DNA from: Sarcocystis neurona
Lineage: Eukaryota > Apicomplexa > Conoidasida > Eucoccidiorida > Sarcocystidae
Reading direction: 5' to 3'
Assembly (NCBI GenBank): GCA_000727475.1
Contig: KL647299.1
Span: 779,461-843,460 of the forward strand
Length of the DNA stretch: 64,000 bases
Within the stretch, counting starts at the first letter, position 1, and each line of letters starts with the position of its first letter. Below are positions 47,841 through 60,662 of the stretch, in pieces. The translations under genes and the position numbers were made by a program. Under the pieces are notes generated by a model. It made no database searches. It saw nothing but the letters and a program-made list of their open reading frames with translations, and was not told the DNA's origin.

Positions 47841-49390
47841 GTAAGGCCTCCGCCTCTCTACCTGCTGCTGCTTCTTTTGCTGCACTTTCTTCTGCTCGTC
47901 CCCTCGCGCCTTCTTGAAAACGGCTGGCGCCACTTGCGGCGCAGCAGGTGCAGGTGCTGCGCCGGTGAACTGCTGCTGCCCTCCGCAGTTAGTGGAGCGT
48001 CTGCCTGCTGTTGCAGCCGTTGACTCCTCGCCGTTCCTGCGACGTGCCGTCGCCGTGCCAGTGGCTGTGGCCAGACGTTGTTGCTGTGTCGCTACTCGTA
48101 TCTGCGGTGTAGGTGTTGCTCTGCTGCCACCTGCGACCGAGCCCGCTGCTGCTGCTGTACCACTGGAGTCGAGGGCGCCCGTGCTGCTGCCGCTGCTGCT
48201 GCACTGCTGTCGAGCCCGCCGCTCCAGCTGTTGCAGTCTACCCCGCCCCAAGTGCTGCTGCTGCGCTGCCGTCAAGCCTGCTACATCGGTGCTGGTATGT
48301 AGTTGCTCCTGCGGGTGCACGGTGGGCTGGGGCGGCTGCCAGGGCTGTGACTACCGGGGCAGGAATCGTCGTCTTCGAAAACTGCTGTCTTAATGCCTGG
48401 CACAGAGTAGCGCCCGCGCATGCACGCCGCAGGTGCCGCGCAGTGTTGTGCCCCGTGCTGCAGTCACTTCCTAGTTTCCACGAAGAAAATAGGCTTCACT
48501 GAAGTGGGTTCCCGCGGACACATGACGGCGGGTGATGCGTGTGTCCAAAGAGGAGCAGAGGCATTGTGCGTACCCCCGGCGGACGGTACCCCTATGCACC
48601 CCTACGTGTGTACGTATACACGTGTATGCATACATACATGTATATACATGTGCGTATGTGTACATGTAAATCTACCTGTATCTTTGTAGAGATCTATGTA
48701 TGCATATATACATGCATACGTGTATAAATGTATATCTACATATATCTGTGTCTGTACATGTGTCTGCTTGCAGATATACGTATACACATGTACGTATATA
48801 TGTATGCACATCTACTTACATCTTTCTGTACATATGGGTACATATATATATATATATATGTGTATATATATGTGTATATATGTGTATATATATATGTAAA
48901 TCTAGATGTAGAGATGGCGTGCGCACATTAGGGTTAATGAATGCGGACATTTCTCTATATATTCCCATGCAATTATATGTATATATGTTAATGCGTATAT
49001 ACATATATATATCTGTATTTATCTGTGTATATATATATGTATATGTACGTGCTTGCGGATGAATAATTACTGGTGTGGTATGTGGGTGGATGGTGTGCGT
49101 GCAGATCCAACCGAAGTCATATGTAACAGGGAACGAGCAGGGCACCACGCGCGGCGGCCGCGAGGGACCTTCGCACTTTTCTTCGGTAGGTCTCTTCGCA
49201 TGTGTTGTGGAAGCTGCAGTTCATCAAAATGGTGGGGGCGGTGCTGCTCTTTCCCAGGTAGGCGCGCCAGAGATACGTATGCAGCTGCACACCCGCAAGT
49301 GCAGCACCCACCCACCCCCCCCCCCCAGGCAGAGACAGAGACAGAGGAGACACACAGAGAGACACACATATACACACGGGCAGAGCAGGA

Positions 49391-49697
49391 AGAAAAGGCG
49401 TAGGCGCCGACGTGGCGTCTCCAAGAGGTTGACGGTGTGTGTGCCGAGGAAGAGTGTAGAGGTCTCCTCCCCCCACCAGGCAGCCTCTATGCGAGTGGAA
49501 GCGACAGGAAGGCGGCAGCAGGCATCAGGGACGATGTCGCCAAAATTAGTACACGCCTCTCAGAAGAAGAAATCGCCTTAGGAAGCGAGGGAAGGCGCAG
49601 AAGACGCGCAAGGTCTTGCTGGCGGACAACACACCTCTACACACTGCAGTGGTTGAGACGGGAGAAACACCTGTGGCAGTCCTCGTATATCAATTGA
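49391..49697 (+). CDS. Coding-like exon(s), owner unclear
   Basis: One frame reads KKRRRRRRGVSKRL then PRKSVEVSS and stops at 49579-49581; its basic run followed by a KSVxVS motif recalls the C-terminal tail of Iws1/Spn1 (AVKxSxEG). A second frame, entered after CCCCCACCAG near 49480, reads GIRDDVAKISTRLSEEEIAL and stops at 49695-49697; it looks helical and could belong to the next gene. I cannot choose between them. Confidence 0.3.
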
Positions 49698-49881
49698 CGA
49701 AGCATGTGCTTCCCAGATATACACACCTATAGATATATACACGCATGTACGTGTTGGGTGTACGTATGTCTACATATGTACATCTATGGGTGCGTCTGCA
49801 TGTATGTACGCGTATATAGATGTATATATATCTGCATATGTGTGTGTGTATGGGCAGCCAGCTAGATGTACACAGCAGCAG

Positions 49882-52152
49882 GATACGCTGAGACGTACGT
49901 GTATACGGTTTGAGGAAGAGAACGCGCATGTCCAGATGGAGGGGTAGCTGCGTCGCCGTGGCGAACTTTCGAGGAAGAACAGACGCATGCACGTTTTATG
50001 GACTGTTGGGAAAAGCACACTTGTGCAGGCAGAGCAGCTGCGTGGTTTCACAGTGTACAAGAGAGAAGCAACTGCGCTCGAGGGCGCAGTACAAATTTCC
50101 TTGTAGAAGTGTATTTGTTCAGAACGAATGGGGAAGAGGCTGCTGTCGCAGAAATCTTGAGATTTAGAGAAGAACTGCCAAGCAAGAAACACGTGCATGC
50201 GGGGGGAGGATACGCGTACATGTTGCTGCGAAGCGGCGCCGCGCGGGGTGCGACTGGGGCCGCTTCTGCTGCTGCGACTCGTGCACCTCTGCTGAGTGCG
50301 CGGCTATTGCGCCATCTGGTGCCTCTCCCCAGCAGTGGCCGTGTATTTGCCGTGCTTCTTGGTGACCATATCTGCTGCCGCGGTGGTGGCGATTCACAGG
50401 CTGCCGTGGCGGATCTGCCCCGTTCTCCGCAGCTTGCCGCGGCTCCTCTTGCGTTTGCTGCTGCGTCTCCTACTGCCTGCTGGGCGGGTCGTCTTCACCT
50501 GCCGCCGGTGCTGCTGACTGCTTCTACGGCGTCCAATTGCACCAGCGGAGGCTGCTGCGGCTGCTGCGTTCACTTTGTCCTGCCGCATCGCAGCTGTTGA
50601 TGGCCGCTACCCTCAGCTGCTAGCCTGCTCATATGCACACGGACGAGTATATATATGTATATATGTATATATATATGTATACATATGTGTATATTGCGTG
50701 TACACCTATATATATATATATATGCACTCTGGATGCACACTTACATTTCCATAATATATATATATACACTGTCTATACACCAGGAAGTGTGTGTGCATAT
50801 GTATATATATATATAGATATATGCACACACACTCCCTGTATGGACCTACCTATTCATAGAATGTAGATGTATATACACTGTGTATACACCTACCTATACA
50901 TGTATATATATGTATATATATATATGTATAACCTCCTGTACGTGTGGAGTGTAGGGAAGGAGGCGCTATTGTGTGAGTATATAGTGGGTCCTGCTGAAGC
51001 AGTGGTGCTTTGGTCAAGGTGCGTATGCGCGTATAGACGCACGCACAAGCCCACGCAGAGACACATGTGTATATGTCTTCGTCTAGAAAAGCATGCAGCG
51101 TATGTTTGTCTCAGTGTGCGTCCACTTGGAACGCCGCAGCACCACTGGTGTCCCGTGTGCGTCGCTTCTTTCCTTCTCCTGCCTCGTCCTGCCTTCTCTT
51201 TTCCTCCACCCGTCTTCATACGTGTCTGTCTACCAGAGTGTACATTATGTATGTATATATATAGGCGTACGCATGTGCCCTGCATGCATATACACGTGCG
51301 TTAGATGTAGTCCAAGTGTCTGTGTATGTGCCCCTATACCCGTGGGTACAGCTAGATGAATATACATCTAGGCGCATGTGTAGGGAGGAAGAGAGACTGT
51401 CACAATATACGTAGGGGTGTGTCTGTGTAAGTACGCAGACGTGTGTGTCTGTCTGCAGAGAAGCAACTCTGCAGGCTTGTTCCGTTGCTGTTGCCGGGGC
51501 CTGTGCGCCGGGCGGCGCCGGCCTACGTACGCGAGCGTGTAGACACTTCTTTCTGTGTATGTGTGTGCCTATTTGGGTATCTCAACGTATGCGCATGCGC
51601 GCATGCAGAGATGGATACGTGTTCAAGTATATATGCTTTTTGTCGACGCAGACGCATTTTCTCTGTCCTCTTTATTCCCTCGTTTCCACTGCCACGTCGT
51701 ACTGCGTATGAACCATAGAGATTGGCAGATACTTTGAACATACACAGACGTGGAAGAATCACTACGTATATATATATATAGACATAGATATGCACATGCG
51801 TTGGCTTGACGTATATATATATATATGTGGACATGCGTAGGCTTGACGTTACCAACTCAGAAGCGCGGCTACGCGTCGGAGATCCGTATATATATATCTG
51901 TAGAAGTGATCTACATCAGCGTACATCTCGACTGGAGTACGTGCATATATACGCACGTAGACAAATGAACGCATTTATGCATGCGTGCGCTGTACGTCTC
52001 CTTTTTAGATTGCAGTGTTACGACTGACGACCAGCTTCTTGTTTTTGGCTCTGCTGGGCATGCAGCGGCTCCTTGGACGCATGGGGGGAGAGCGAACTGC
52101 GCGCCGCGCCACTCGCGCATCAAAACTTTTTCTCGAAGGGCGCAATCTGTAA
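49882..52152 (+). CDS. Coiled-coil protein with C-terminal membrane segment (3' part)
   Basis: Exon 49882-49943 (RRTCIRFEEENAHVQME) leaves in phase 2 and fits 50123-50192 (NGEEAAVAEILRFREELP). Exon 51459-51526 (QLCRLVPLLLPGPVRRAAP) leaves in phase 0 and fits 52009-52152, which is entered after TCTCCTTTTTAG and reads IAVLRLTTSFLFLALLGMQR, then a basic tail ending SKLFLEGRNL and TAA. At least one exon is missing between 50192 and 51459, because the phases differ. An AATAAA at 52182-52187 could be the polyadenylation signal. Helical, charged exons followed by one hydrophobic helix close to the C-terminus suggest a tail-anchored coiled-coil protein, perhaps of the Golgi or ER; this is inference. 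The start was not found. Confidence 0.5.
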
Positions 52153-52284
52153 AAGGAGTTCTTTTTCTCCTTCCTCACCCTAATAAAAAACTAATTAAGT
52201 CTTCTATAGAGGCGCCCGTCTAGACGTCTGTAGAGATGTATCTATGTACACACTCTTTTATGCGTTTGTACGTACATACGTGTT

Positions 52285-52326
<42 letters not shown>

Positions 52327-53327
52327 CGTATGTATACACATGTGTGCGTAGGTGTGCGTGTGTATGTATACTTTTGTGCGGGGGGTATAGAAGTGTGTAA
52401 ACGTTTTTAGGCGGATGAAGGTGTCTGTATCTTCATGTTTGTGTGTATATATATATATATATACACACGTGTTTGCGCGTGTGCATCTACGAGTCGTATA
52501 TGAACCACCGAGATGGGGCAGAAGCGCTCTTTTGGTTTGCAGAAGGAATGTTTACTTCTTCGTAGTTAGGCTTCACGTCCCCGCAGGTTCACTCGGCATA
52601 GACAGCTCTTTCCATGTCTGTACACATATATATATATATCTATATATGTGGGGACATGTGTATATGTGTATGAGTTCATACGTGTGTACAGGTATACACG
52701 TATGCGCATGTATACATGTATGTGTGCACGTATGTATGTAAGTATGTAGATGTGTGGGAGCAATGTTACGAATAAATTGACCACCAGCGCGGCAACGCTT
52801 CTGGAGGCCGGCGGCCTTGGACAGACTCAGGGATACTACTAACTACTACGCCATACAAGAGTTTGCCAGCACTCACATTTCTTCCTTTCCGGGCGTACGT
52901 GTTTGCGTATCCTGCATACATACACATATATATATATATATGTATATTGTCTGTAGAGAGATCTATACATTTATGCACATATATATGTAAATGTGCATGT
53001 ATATTTACAGATATACATATATATTTATATGTATGCATACATAACACATACATATATATGTATAGGTGTGTACATCTCTGTGTGGACACACGCACATATA
53101 GTATATATATACATACGTGTAGCTGTGTTTCCTTTTCAGTCACTGTGTGGCTGCTATTTCATAAGGGAAACGCTGAGCTTGTTTGTGCTGGTATCACGCT
53201 GTTCGACTTTCCTGGTGCATGCGTCGCGCTGATGTTCCACTTCAGCCGAAAGCAAAAACTCTGCACGACCTATCGTGTCGGCTCCGGTGACTAAAAACAA
53301 GACACACACGCTCGTGGGTTCTGCTAC

Positions 53328-54960
53328 ATGGCGTCGAGCCAGTCGTCTGTTGTTGACGTGCAAATGGACTTGCACGTAGCAGCAGGAGGCCCCTGCACAC
53401 CAGTCTCTAAGGATTCTCTGCGCCAGGTTGTTTGCCTGCACTGCAGGCAGTGTCTCGAGGCATATCGTTTTTTTCGCTGCGTGAAACAACTTGCGTGGCC
53501 ACAGCTGCGCGTTTCTACCCCGGCCTCTGCCTCCGTTTCTCAGCACATTCATCGTTTACCTGCGGGATGGCCGCAGACTCTGTTCAGAGAAGTATTTGCA
53601 ACGCACAGACACACTGGGAGGCGCCCAGCGGCGCCTTTGAGGCTCGCTGTGGAACACATGACGCGCACTGTTGGCTCCACATGTCTGCAGGTGTTGCTTG
53701 TTTATGTCTCTATCTCTGCCTGTGTTTCTGTCTCTGTTTTCACCCACCCACACACACGAGTAGCGCGCTAAGGACATACGTTTGTGGACCTGCGGGACGG
53801 AGAGACGCTGCTGTACATCTACAGAGATGATTAATTCCAGGGGTCACAGGACATACGGCTGTCTTGGAGCGTAACGACGCAGCACTCCACCGGATAGTGC
53901 CATACATGTTTCCGTAGACTTCTTCACACGGTACCACCGCTTTTTAGAACCGATCTGTCGTCATACTCGGCCTTTTCTAGCGCGCAATTATCTACATAAC
54001 CGAACGTGTCACAGTCTATATATTTATTTCTGCGTATTATTCACCTGCCAGGTTGTCTTCTGTCACACGCTGAGAGGGTAGCAGCAGCTACTGTACAGCA
54101 TTAGCATGTGCTTCTCCACGCTCCTGCACGCGGTAGAGCTGCAGGGTATCACAGGGAGGTGTGGCGGTCTCCTGCACCCACCCGAGCTGTTGGAATGTTC
54201 AGAAGGCAGAGCACTTCCTCGTCGTCTCCGCACCAGTGTGTTGGCATCTCCTCGTAGTAGAGAGCTGTGTGCAATCTCACCGCCCATTTGTGCTCACGTA
54301 TTGGCACTGGAGGCAGCAGCACCACCGCCAGCAGACGCAACGCTGTTGTCAGATGCATCCGTAGTATCTTTGAAAAAACAGTGGGGGTTCTCGTTGTCGA
54401 TAAGCAGCGAGGTCTTCCCGTGTGAGGCCACGCATCCGGTTTCTTGTAAGCATCGGTGGTAGTTGCGAGCAGCGCAGTGGTATGGTTGCACTTGTAACGT
54501 AAGCAGCATTTCCTTATGGGTCAAAGCCTTACAGTATCCTAACAGTAAAAAAGGAGAATGTGTACACGAAACAGAGGCCACCTCCTCTCTCCACAGTAAA
54601 CTTTCGCGTTTCACGCAGGCACAGCGGATCCTCACGTGCTTGCAGCTGCAGTCGACTTGCAGGCGTTTCTCAGCAGCGCGTCCCTTTGTATATCCACAAG
54701 CAGCCGCTTCATTTCCCTGCCAGCAGGGTCTACGTATACGTATGTCTGCGCCGACCTAAGCATCACAGTGGAGCTTGTAAACCAGCAGCTGAGACACTTG
54801 TCGGCGTGGAAGGTGCGCCACAGGTCCGCAATTTTACAAGCAGCAGAGTACGCCTATGTGCAAATAACAGAAGCTCATTCGTGTCGCGTTGCAGATAGTT
54901 CCTCCGTGCACCCCTGCAGCAGCTGTGAACAAAGATGAACTTCGGGCTGGATTTGCATGA
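53328..54960 (+). CDS. Complete five-exon gene, unknown function
   Basis: Exons 53328-53480, 53577-53690, 54145-54445, 54619-54812 and 54895-54960 agree in phase (0,0,1,0) and give 275 residues from ATG (CTACATGG context) to TGA. Introns are 96, 454, 173 and 82 bases. The third exon is the firmest: open for 100 codons with a TTCTT|GTAAGC donor, it reads GGLLHPPELLECSEGRALP and SVVSLKKQWGFSLSISSEVF. The fourth gives ADPHVLAAAVDLQAFLSSAS and CADLSITVELVNQQLRHLSA; the protein ends NKDELRAGFA. A second plus frame is open in exon 2 (starting MAADSVQRSICN), so that exon is less certain. No transmembrane segment or known domain is recognised. Confidence 0.55.
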
Positions 54961-55619
54961 CAGCGTCACCAGTGCCCGCTGCCTGCCTCCTGGTATTCAC
55001 AGACACATATTTGTGTTTCTCTTACACGGAGACAGGTGTAGCGACACGTGTATACGCATTTACCCACGTCCCCACAACTGCACAGACATACACAAAGACC
55101 GAGACACAAGGGGAATGAATCCGGCCCTGATTCTCCGTACACACGTACAAGTGCACGTACACACGTATATCTCTTTACAGTGGAACGGAGCCATCCGCAT
55201 TCACCACACGCATTCATCAGCGCAGACGTACGCAATTCTAGCTCAACATGCACACCTAGGAAGACGCAGAGGACAGAAATTCCCATCTGTGTAAGGACAG
55301 GTTCCTGCGTCCGTGTGGAGCTCTGCATGGCAATGTACAGCGCACCTTCTAGTTATGCGGGGACGTACACAGGCGTGTGGATGTGGGGGTGACTTCCTCT
55401 TGAAAACATGTACGTATATCAGTGGAGAACACATATATATATATATATGTATTGTAGTAAGCAGCTTCCAGAGATGCAGCAGTGAGGAGTGTTTGTACCA
55501 AACAACAAGCAGCCTACATCTTCCTGCCTCTGTGACTGCTGCGAGTGCTGCCGCACTGCAGCTGGAATTACTACTGCACATGAAGACTTCGTCTTGAACA
55601 CACACCCATATATATAAGA

Positions 55620-58060
55620 GTGGAGGATATTAATTCATATGCGTCGTTCGAAGCACCTTCCATTGATGCAGCAGGGGCCAACGGATGTACACGTGGAGGT
55701 GTGAACACCACAGAGATGCCCTCCTCTCTCTGTCGCAAAAAGAGCTGCACCGAAGTCGCCGTGCCGTGCAGCAGCAGTGAAGTACCAGCAGGATCCAGGG
55801 ATTCACAGCCGCAGCCCGGCTAGCCCCAGCAAGTTTTCCCGTTATCTCGGTGATGAGCAGATGCAGCCGGTGCGTTGCAGGCGGAGACTGGGCAGCATGC
55901 GATGGTATACACGACTGCGTTTCCTCTAGCGCGACGGCCACACCTGGTGGAACACTAGAGGAGCGACAGGAGGAGGCATATATGGAACCAGCAGGAGCCG
56001 CAGCAACACCAGTCGCCGCTTAAACAGAAACAACAGCAGCAGAGGCTGTGTTTACTCGAAAGCTACCACAAGTGTCCCAGATCCATCAGGAGCACGTCTG
56101 TGCGACCCCGCGCCTTCGCTGCGGACGGACATTCCGTACAAGCCCTGCTGAGGACGGAACAGTAGTAGTAGTACATCAGCGGGAGCGCAGCAGAGAGCAG
56201 CCACACCGGTGCTGGCACACACCACCCGCGCACTGGTAGGAGCGGTCTAGAGCATCAGCAGCAGCAACAGAGAGCAGGAGGACTTGAGGTCTACGAAGCA
56301 ATAGCAGCAGCAAGGGCCGCACAGGGATGTAGCAGTAGTAGTAGTAGTAGCACAGGGGCAGCGATACACAGTAGTAACAGAAATCCCAGCTGTAGTGCGG
56401 CAGCATCCGCTGCGCAGTCGAAGCAGAGGCAGCAAGATGAACGCTGGCGCGTGTTTGATACGCACACGCACTTCTTCGTCGCAGCAGATTTTATTATGTC
56501 TTCCAAAAAGAGGTAGCAACGTTCCTTCCAAGTTTTGCCACTAAAGATTCTGGTGAAGCACCACAGCAGCGCAGCAGCCAGCGGCGTGCTGTCGTTCTTC
56601 TCCCGTGCCCGAGTTGCAACGGTATACGGCGGCAAAAACGACGGTTGGCTCTCCGGTATTTCGAATTCAGTTCACACTTCCTTCGTCCTTTTTTTCGTCC
56701 AGATGAAGAGCCTGCTTTGACTTTTGCGGAATTATCTCGTTGTATGCTGCTCTTGAGAGTCTCGTTCGCGTCTTTTCTCGCGAGCTGCGCCCGCCTCCCG
56801 CCTTCCTCCTCCTCCTCCGCGTTCTCGCGTCCTGCTTCCCTTCCTCTGTCTGCTTTTCTGTTCATTGTTCTTCCTCTCCTTTCTGCCTTCCCCTTTCCTT
56901 CGTCTGGGTGCCTCTCTCTTGCTTTGCTCTCTTCTTCTTCCCCCGTTTGTCCTCCATTCCTCCCTCTCACCATCCATATCCACGCTCTTCGCGCCTCTCC
57001 TCTAATCTGCGTCCGCATTTATCCGTTTACCGGCAAACGTCGGTCTGTGGTCTGCTGTTCCCTTCCGTAGTATCTCATATTTCCGTGTATTTGTGCCTCG
57101 GTCTTCGTATATCCTTTGTCTGTGCCCGCTAGCGCCGGTTCACCTGCGAGCGATAGACGGGTACGGCTCCACCGCGGGTTCTGCGGCGTGTGTGGGTCTG
57201 AACGCAACTCGTCAGCCGCTTCCTTTTCCATCAGTTGCGCAGTTCCTTCCTTCCGCTTCCGTGTTTCTTGCCTGTATCGATCTCCCCGCTCTGCTTTGTC
57301 CTGAATGTCCTCTCTCCCGTGGCCCGCCCTTGTGTCTCCGTCACTACGGCTTTTCGACAGTTCTGTGCCTCGCCGATGGGTTCCCCCGTGCAGTGGCACT
57401 TGTTGCATCCTACCATCGCTTCTGCTCTCTTGCGGGGTTTCCTTGTTTGTATACCCGAGTTCCCTTTCTACCGGTAGACAAGCGCTGTCCACTGCGGGTG
57501 TTGCCGCTGCTACTTGTCGGGTCCCGTCGTGCCAGTGAATCTGTTAAGTTTTTTTTTCCCTTGCCGCGGCTGCCTCCTTGTGCTGCTGCCCTTGTCGATG
57601 CACAGACGTCCTCCTCCGTTTCCGCCTCTGCAGTGTTCTGTGCAGCCGAAAGCTTCCAGGATTGGCTCTGTGTGTGTGTGTGTGTGCGAGTTTTGGGGTC
57701 TGCCCCGGCTGGTAAAGTGGCCGCCCCAGATGCTGGTGTTGCTGCCTTTGCCGCTGGGGTTGCTGCTGCTGCTGTTTCTGAAAGAACTATGAAGGTCGCT
57801 GCTGGAGACGGCAACGCCTCTGTATTGTCTTTCTGTCTCTGCTGCTGTACGGTCCGCCCGCCCGACACTTCTCGGCTGTCCTTCGTCCAGCATGAAGCCG
57901 CGACAGCAGCGCCGCTACCCGCACACCCACCAGCAGCCAGAAGCACACGCCGAAGACTCTCTATGTGCCCACCGCTTTGTCCAAGCATGCCCACACTCTC
58001 GAGAAAGCCACAGAAGAAATCGAGTCGCTGCACGAGTCTTTATGGAAGCTACCATCTACA
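55620..58060 (+). CDS. Scattered coding-like exons, probably 5' part of the next gene
   Basis: Open plus segments with protein-like composition occur at 55621-55823 (NSYASFEAPSIDAAGANG), 56037-56168 (RLCLLESYHKCPRSIRS) and 57895-58060. The last is clearest: HAHTLEKATEEIESLHESLW has heptad spacing and looks like a coiled coil. Splice partners were not resolved. The CT-rich stretch 56700-57500 between them gives long frames on both strands that I do not trust. Confidence 0.35.
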
Positions 58061-58279
58061 AGAGTTTTTACATGCATGCGACGTCGACTTTCACCCTTGC
58101 TATACGCATGTTGCCTCCTCAGTCAAAGACCGCAGACTGTGAATGCTACCGCCCGTAGTCACTGCCGAATGGAGCGCGCGGCAGAAGCAACAGCACAACA
58201 GCAGATAGGCAACAGCTGAGACGACGCACAGCAGTACCACTCGCCCACGAGGTGTGTGTTGCAGTGTGGGCCACCAGCA

Positions 58280-60560
58280 GCAGCACGTGGGCTTATCAGT
58301 AGCGGCGGTGCTGGTGTGTAGACCGCAAGAACTAACAGCTCGAAGCAGCCAGACGAGCAGCTGTCTACAGCAGCTGCTACCACCACCAGCCGATGACACG
58401 TATCTTGACGGATAGACTCAGCAGCAGCGGATGCCACGGCTCCGACCTACAGGGCGACCGCAGTAAAGAAGACCAGCAAGGCCACCAGGAGCGAGGAGCT
58501 GCAGCAGTCCGTGACAGTCCAGCGGCAGTGCCTCCTTGTCGAAAATCGAGAGGCAGCAGCAGAGAGCACGTGTTCTCAACTGCTGCTTTTCGACGAGCAC
58601 AGCAGCTCCCCGCGTACTTGTCGTAGCGATCCCTATGACTACAGCAGCCATTCGTGGAATAGCAGCAACAAACTGCAGGAGCAATATACAAAAATCTAAC
58701 GGCGGACTGTCCCACCAGCAGCAGCAGTAACCCAGAGCACGAACGAAGTGCGGCAATAGGACTGAGAGACAGTGAAGGAGCTGCCTGCGGCAGCACATGC
58801 ATGAAGGACAGGAAGCGCTGACGGCCACAGCAGCAGCAGCGACAGCAAGGACGACTGCCGCGGCCGCGTGAGCAGCTGCGACAGCTGAGAAAGGGCTCGG
58901 TAGCAGCTTGGAGGGAAGCAGATGATAGACGAGCAGCAGCAGGAGAGAAGGTGAGACAACAGAAGGCGGGTATCTTCCAGCAGAGGCTGCGTCCCGCCGA
59001 AACGTCAGCAGCCGCCTCAAACAGTGAAGCAGCAGGAGCAGTGATAGGTGAAGCGACATATTATCCCGCAGCAACACCGGCGAAGCAGAAAGATTATAGT
59101 CCTTGCACGCCCGCGACATTTCTCTTAATTAGCCTCTGCGGCCCTTGACGGGGTCCACGCGACGTCCCATCTCCCCGTTCTTCTCCCTGTGCTCCCGCTG
59201 CAGCGACTTCCTCTTTTCTCGCTCTTCTCTGGCTGCTGCCGCCATCTGCATGCAGTTACGTGTACACTAGAACTAACTTTTCCACCCATTGACTCCTGGT
59301 GTCTCCTTCCTCTTCTTCTTCTTCTTGCTGCTGCTGCTGCTGCTCGTGTTGCTGCCGCGTGCTGCAGGGGTGTGCGCTCGTCGTCATTTCGGCAGGAGCA
59401 GCAACGCCACACCGCGCGCCTACAGCGGGCAGCTGCTGATGTACAGCGTGAGATGTGGTGGTGCCGGTGCGGCCAGTAGGGCGGGAAGAAAGACGAACGA
59501 GCTGCCGGTGACTGCGCGCATGAAAAAATGGGGGTGTCCAGGAAGTAAGAGCAACAGAACCAGTAACCCAAGAGGAGCGGACAGCCACAGCCGCTGCTGC
59601 ACGAGGAAACGCAGCAGAAGCAGCAGCGACCGCTGGAGTATAAAGACACTGGACGCTTGCGGCGCTGCGGTGCTGCTGCAGAGGCGTCTTCGCGTCGGCC
59701 GATGACAGGCGCGTCAGGGAGAACAGAGGACGCAGCACGGAAGGAGGAGCAGTGACACACCAGTATAAACAGCAGCAGCAGCTTCAGCAACAGCAGTAGC
59801 GCTCCAACAGCGTCCGCAGCAGCAACACTGCAACAGCCATCGCAACAGCAGCAGCAGCAAATTTGCAGCATCTGGAATGCTATCTGGCGCAACAGCTGCA
59901 AGCAGGGCAGCCCACAGATACTCTAGCGTCAAGGACGAGACGAGCAGTGACCGCAAGCCGAAAAGCGAGAGCAGCAGAAGCAGCAGCCACAGAAGGCACA
60001 CGACATAGCAGCAACAAAAGCAGCAGTGAAGGGCAGGCATCTGGGAGGAAGCAACGCGGCAACAAAACTTTTTCTACAGCAATTGCAAGCAGCAGTTTCT
60101 TATAGCGAAAGGCGCCATTCTTCGACTGGCACACTGCACTGCAGCAAAGAAACGCGCCGGTGGCTTGCTTCCGGAATCAGGGGCAGCTGCAGAGACAGAA
60201 GAAGAGAAGCCCCAGCAACATCAGCAGAGGCAGCCAGAACAGCCCCACTGACAGCAACAGCAGGAGAGGCAGCAGCAACAGCGGCGCGCAGGAAGACCGC
60301 TAGGCAGAAGCACCTGGAGCGGGTGCACTGCAGTGAGCAGCAGCAGCAGCAGGAAAGCTGGAGACCGCAAGCGCACGCAAGAAAAGCAGCAGCAGCAGCG
60401 TCGCAGGGGAGCCAGCAGCAGCAACAGTTGCCGTGCAGGACAGAAGTCGCGCGGGCTCCGTAGCAGGCGCAGCAGGACCAGCACACACCGAACGGAAACA
60501 ACAGAGGAGCGGAGACGCAGCAGCGGACAACCTGCGTAGCAACCAGCAGCAGTAGTTGCA
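58280..60560. repeat. CAG/CTG-rich tract
   Basis: Short (CAG)n runs of 3-6 units recur every few dozen bases, with a flip to CTG-rich at about 59230-59370. Plus-strand frames through it are Ala/Gln/Ser/Arg-rich, for example NLQHLECYLAQQLQAGQ near 59860 and KTARQKHLERVHCSEQQQ near 60300, and may be real exons with homopolymer tracts; minus-strand frames are Leu/Cys-rich and look like shadows. Confidence 0.7.
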
Positions 60561-60662
60561 GCAGCACCCGCAGACCCGCAGCACCAGCCGCAGCAGGAGG
60601 AAGAACACCGGACTCGTCCATCTGCCTCGCCCCCATAAAGCCTACCTGCGAAGCTTTAGCAG

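Noticed and set aside
47349..48320. Open frame of about 323 codons on the minus strand, Gln/Ala/Ser-rich
   Set aside because: It lies antisense to a CTG-rich plus-strand tract and overlaps the IWS1 exon 47779-47840, which carries the conserved RARIP motif with matching phases. Poly-Gln/Ala on this strand is what CTG DNA gives for free.
48925..48940. Telomere-like word TTAGGGTTA
   Set aside because: It occurs once, without tandem repetition, inside AT-rich intergenic or intron sequence.
56494..58033. Charged minus-strand frames (Glu/Arg/Gly-rich) and a 349-codon plus frame through CT-rich DNA
   Set aside because: CT-rich DNA gives Glu/Lys/Arg on one strand and Ser/Leu/Pro on the other without being coding. 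No start context, splice partners or motifs agree.
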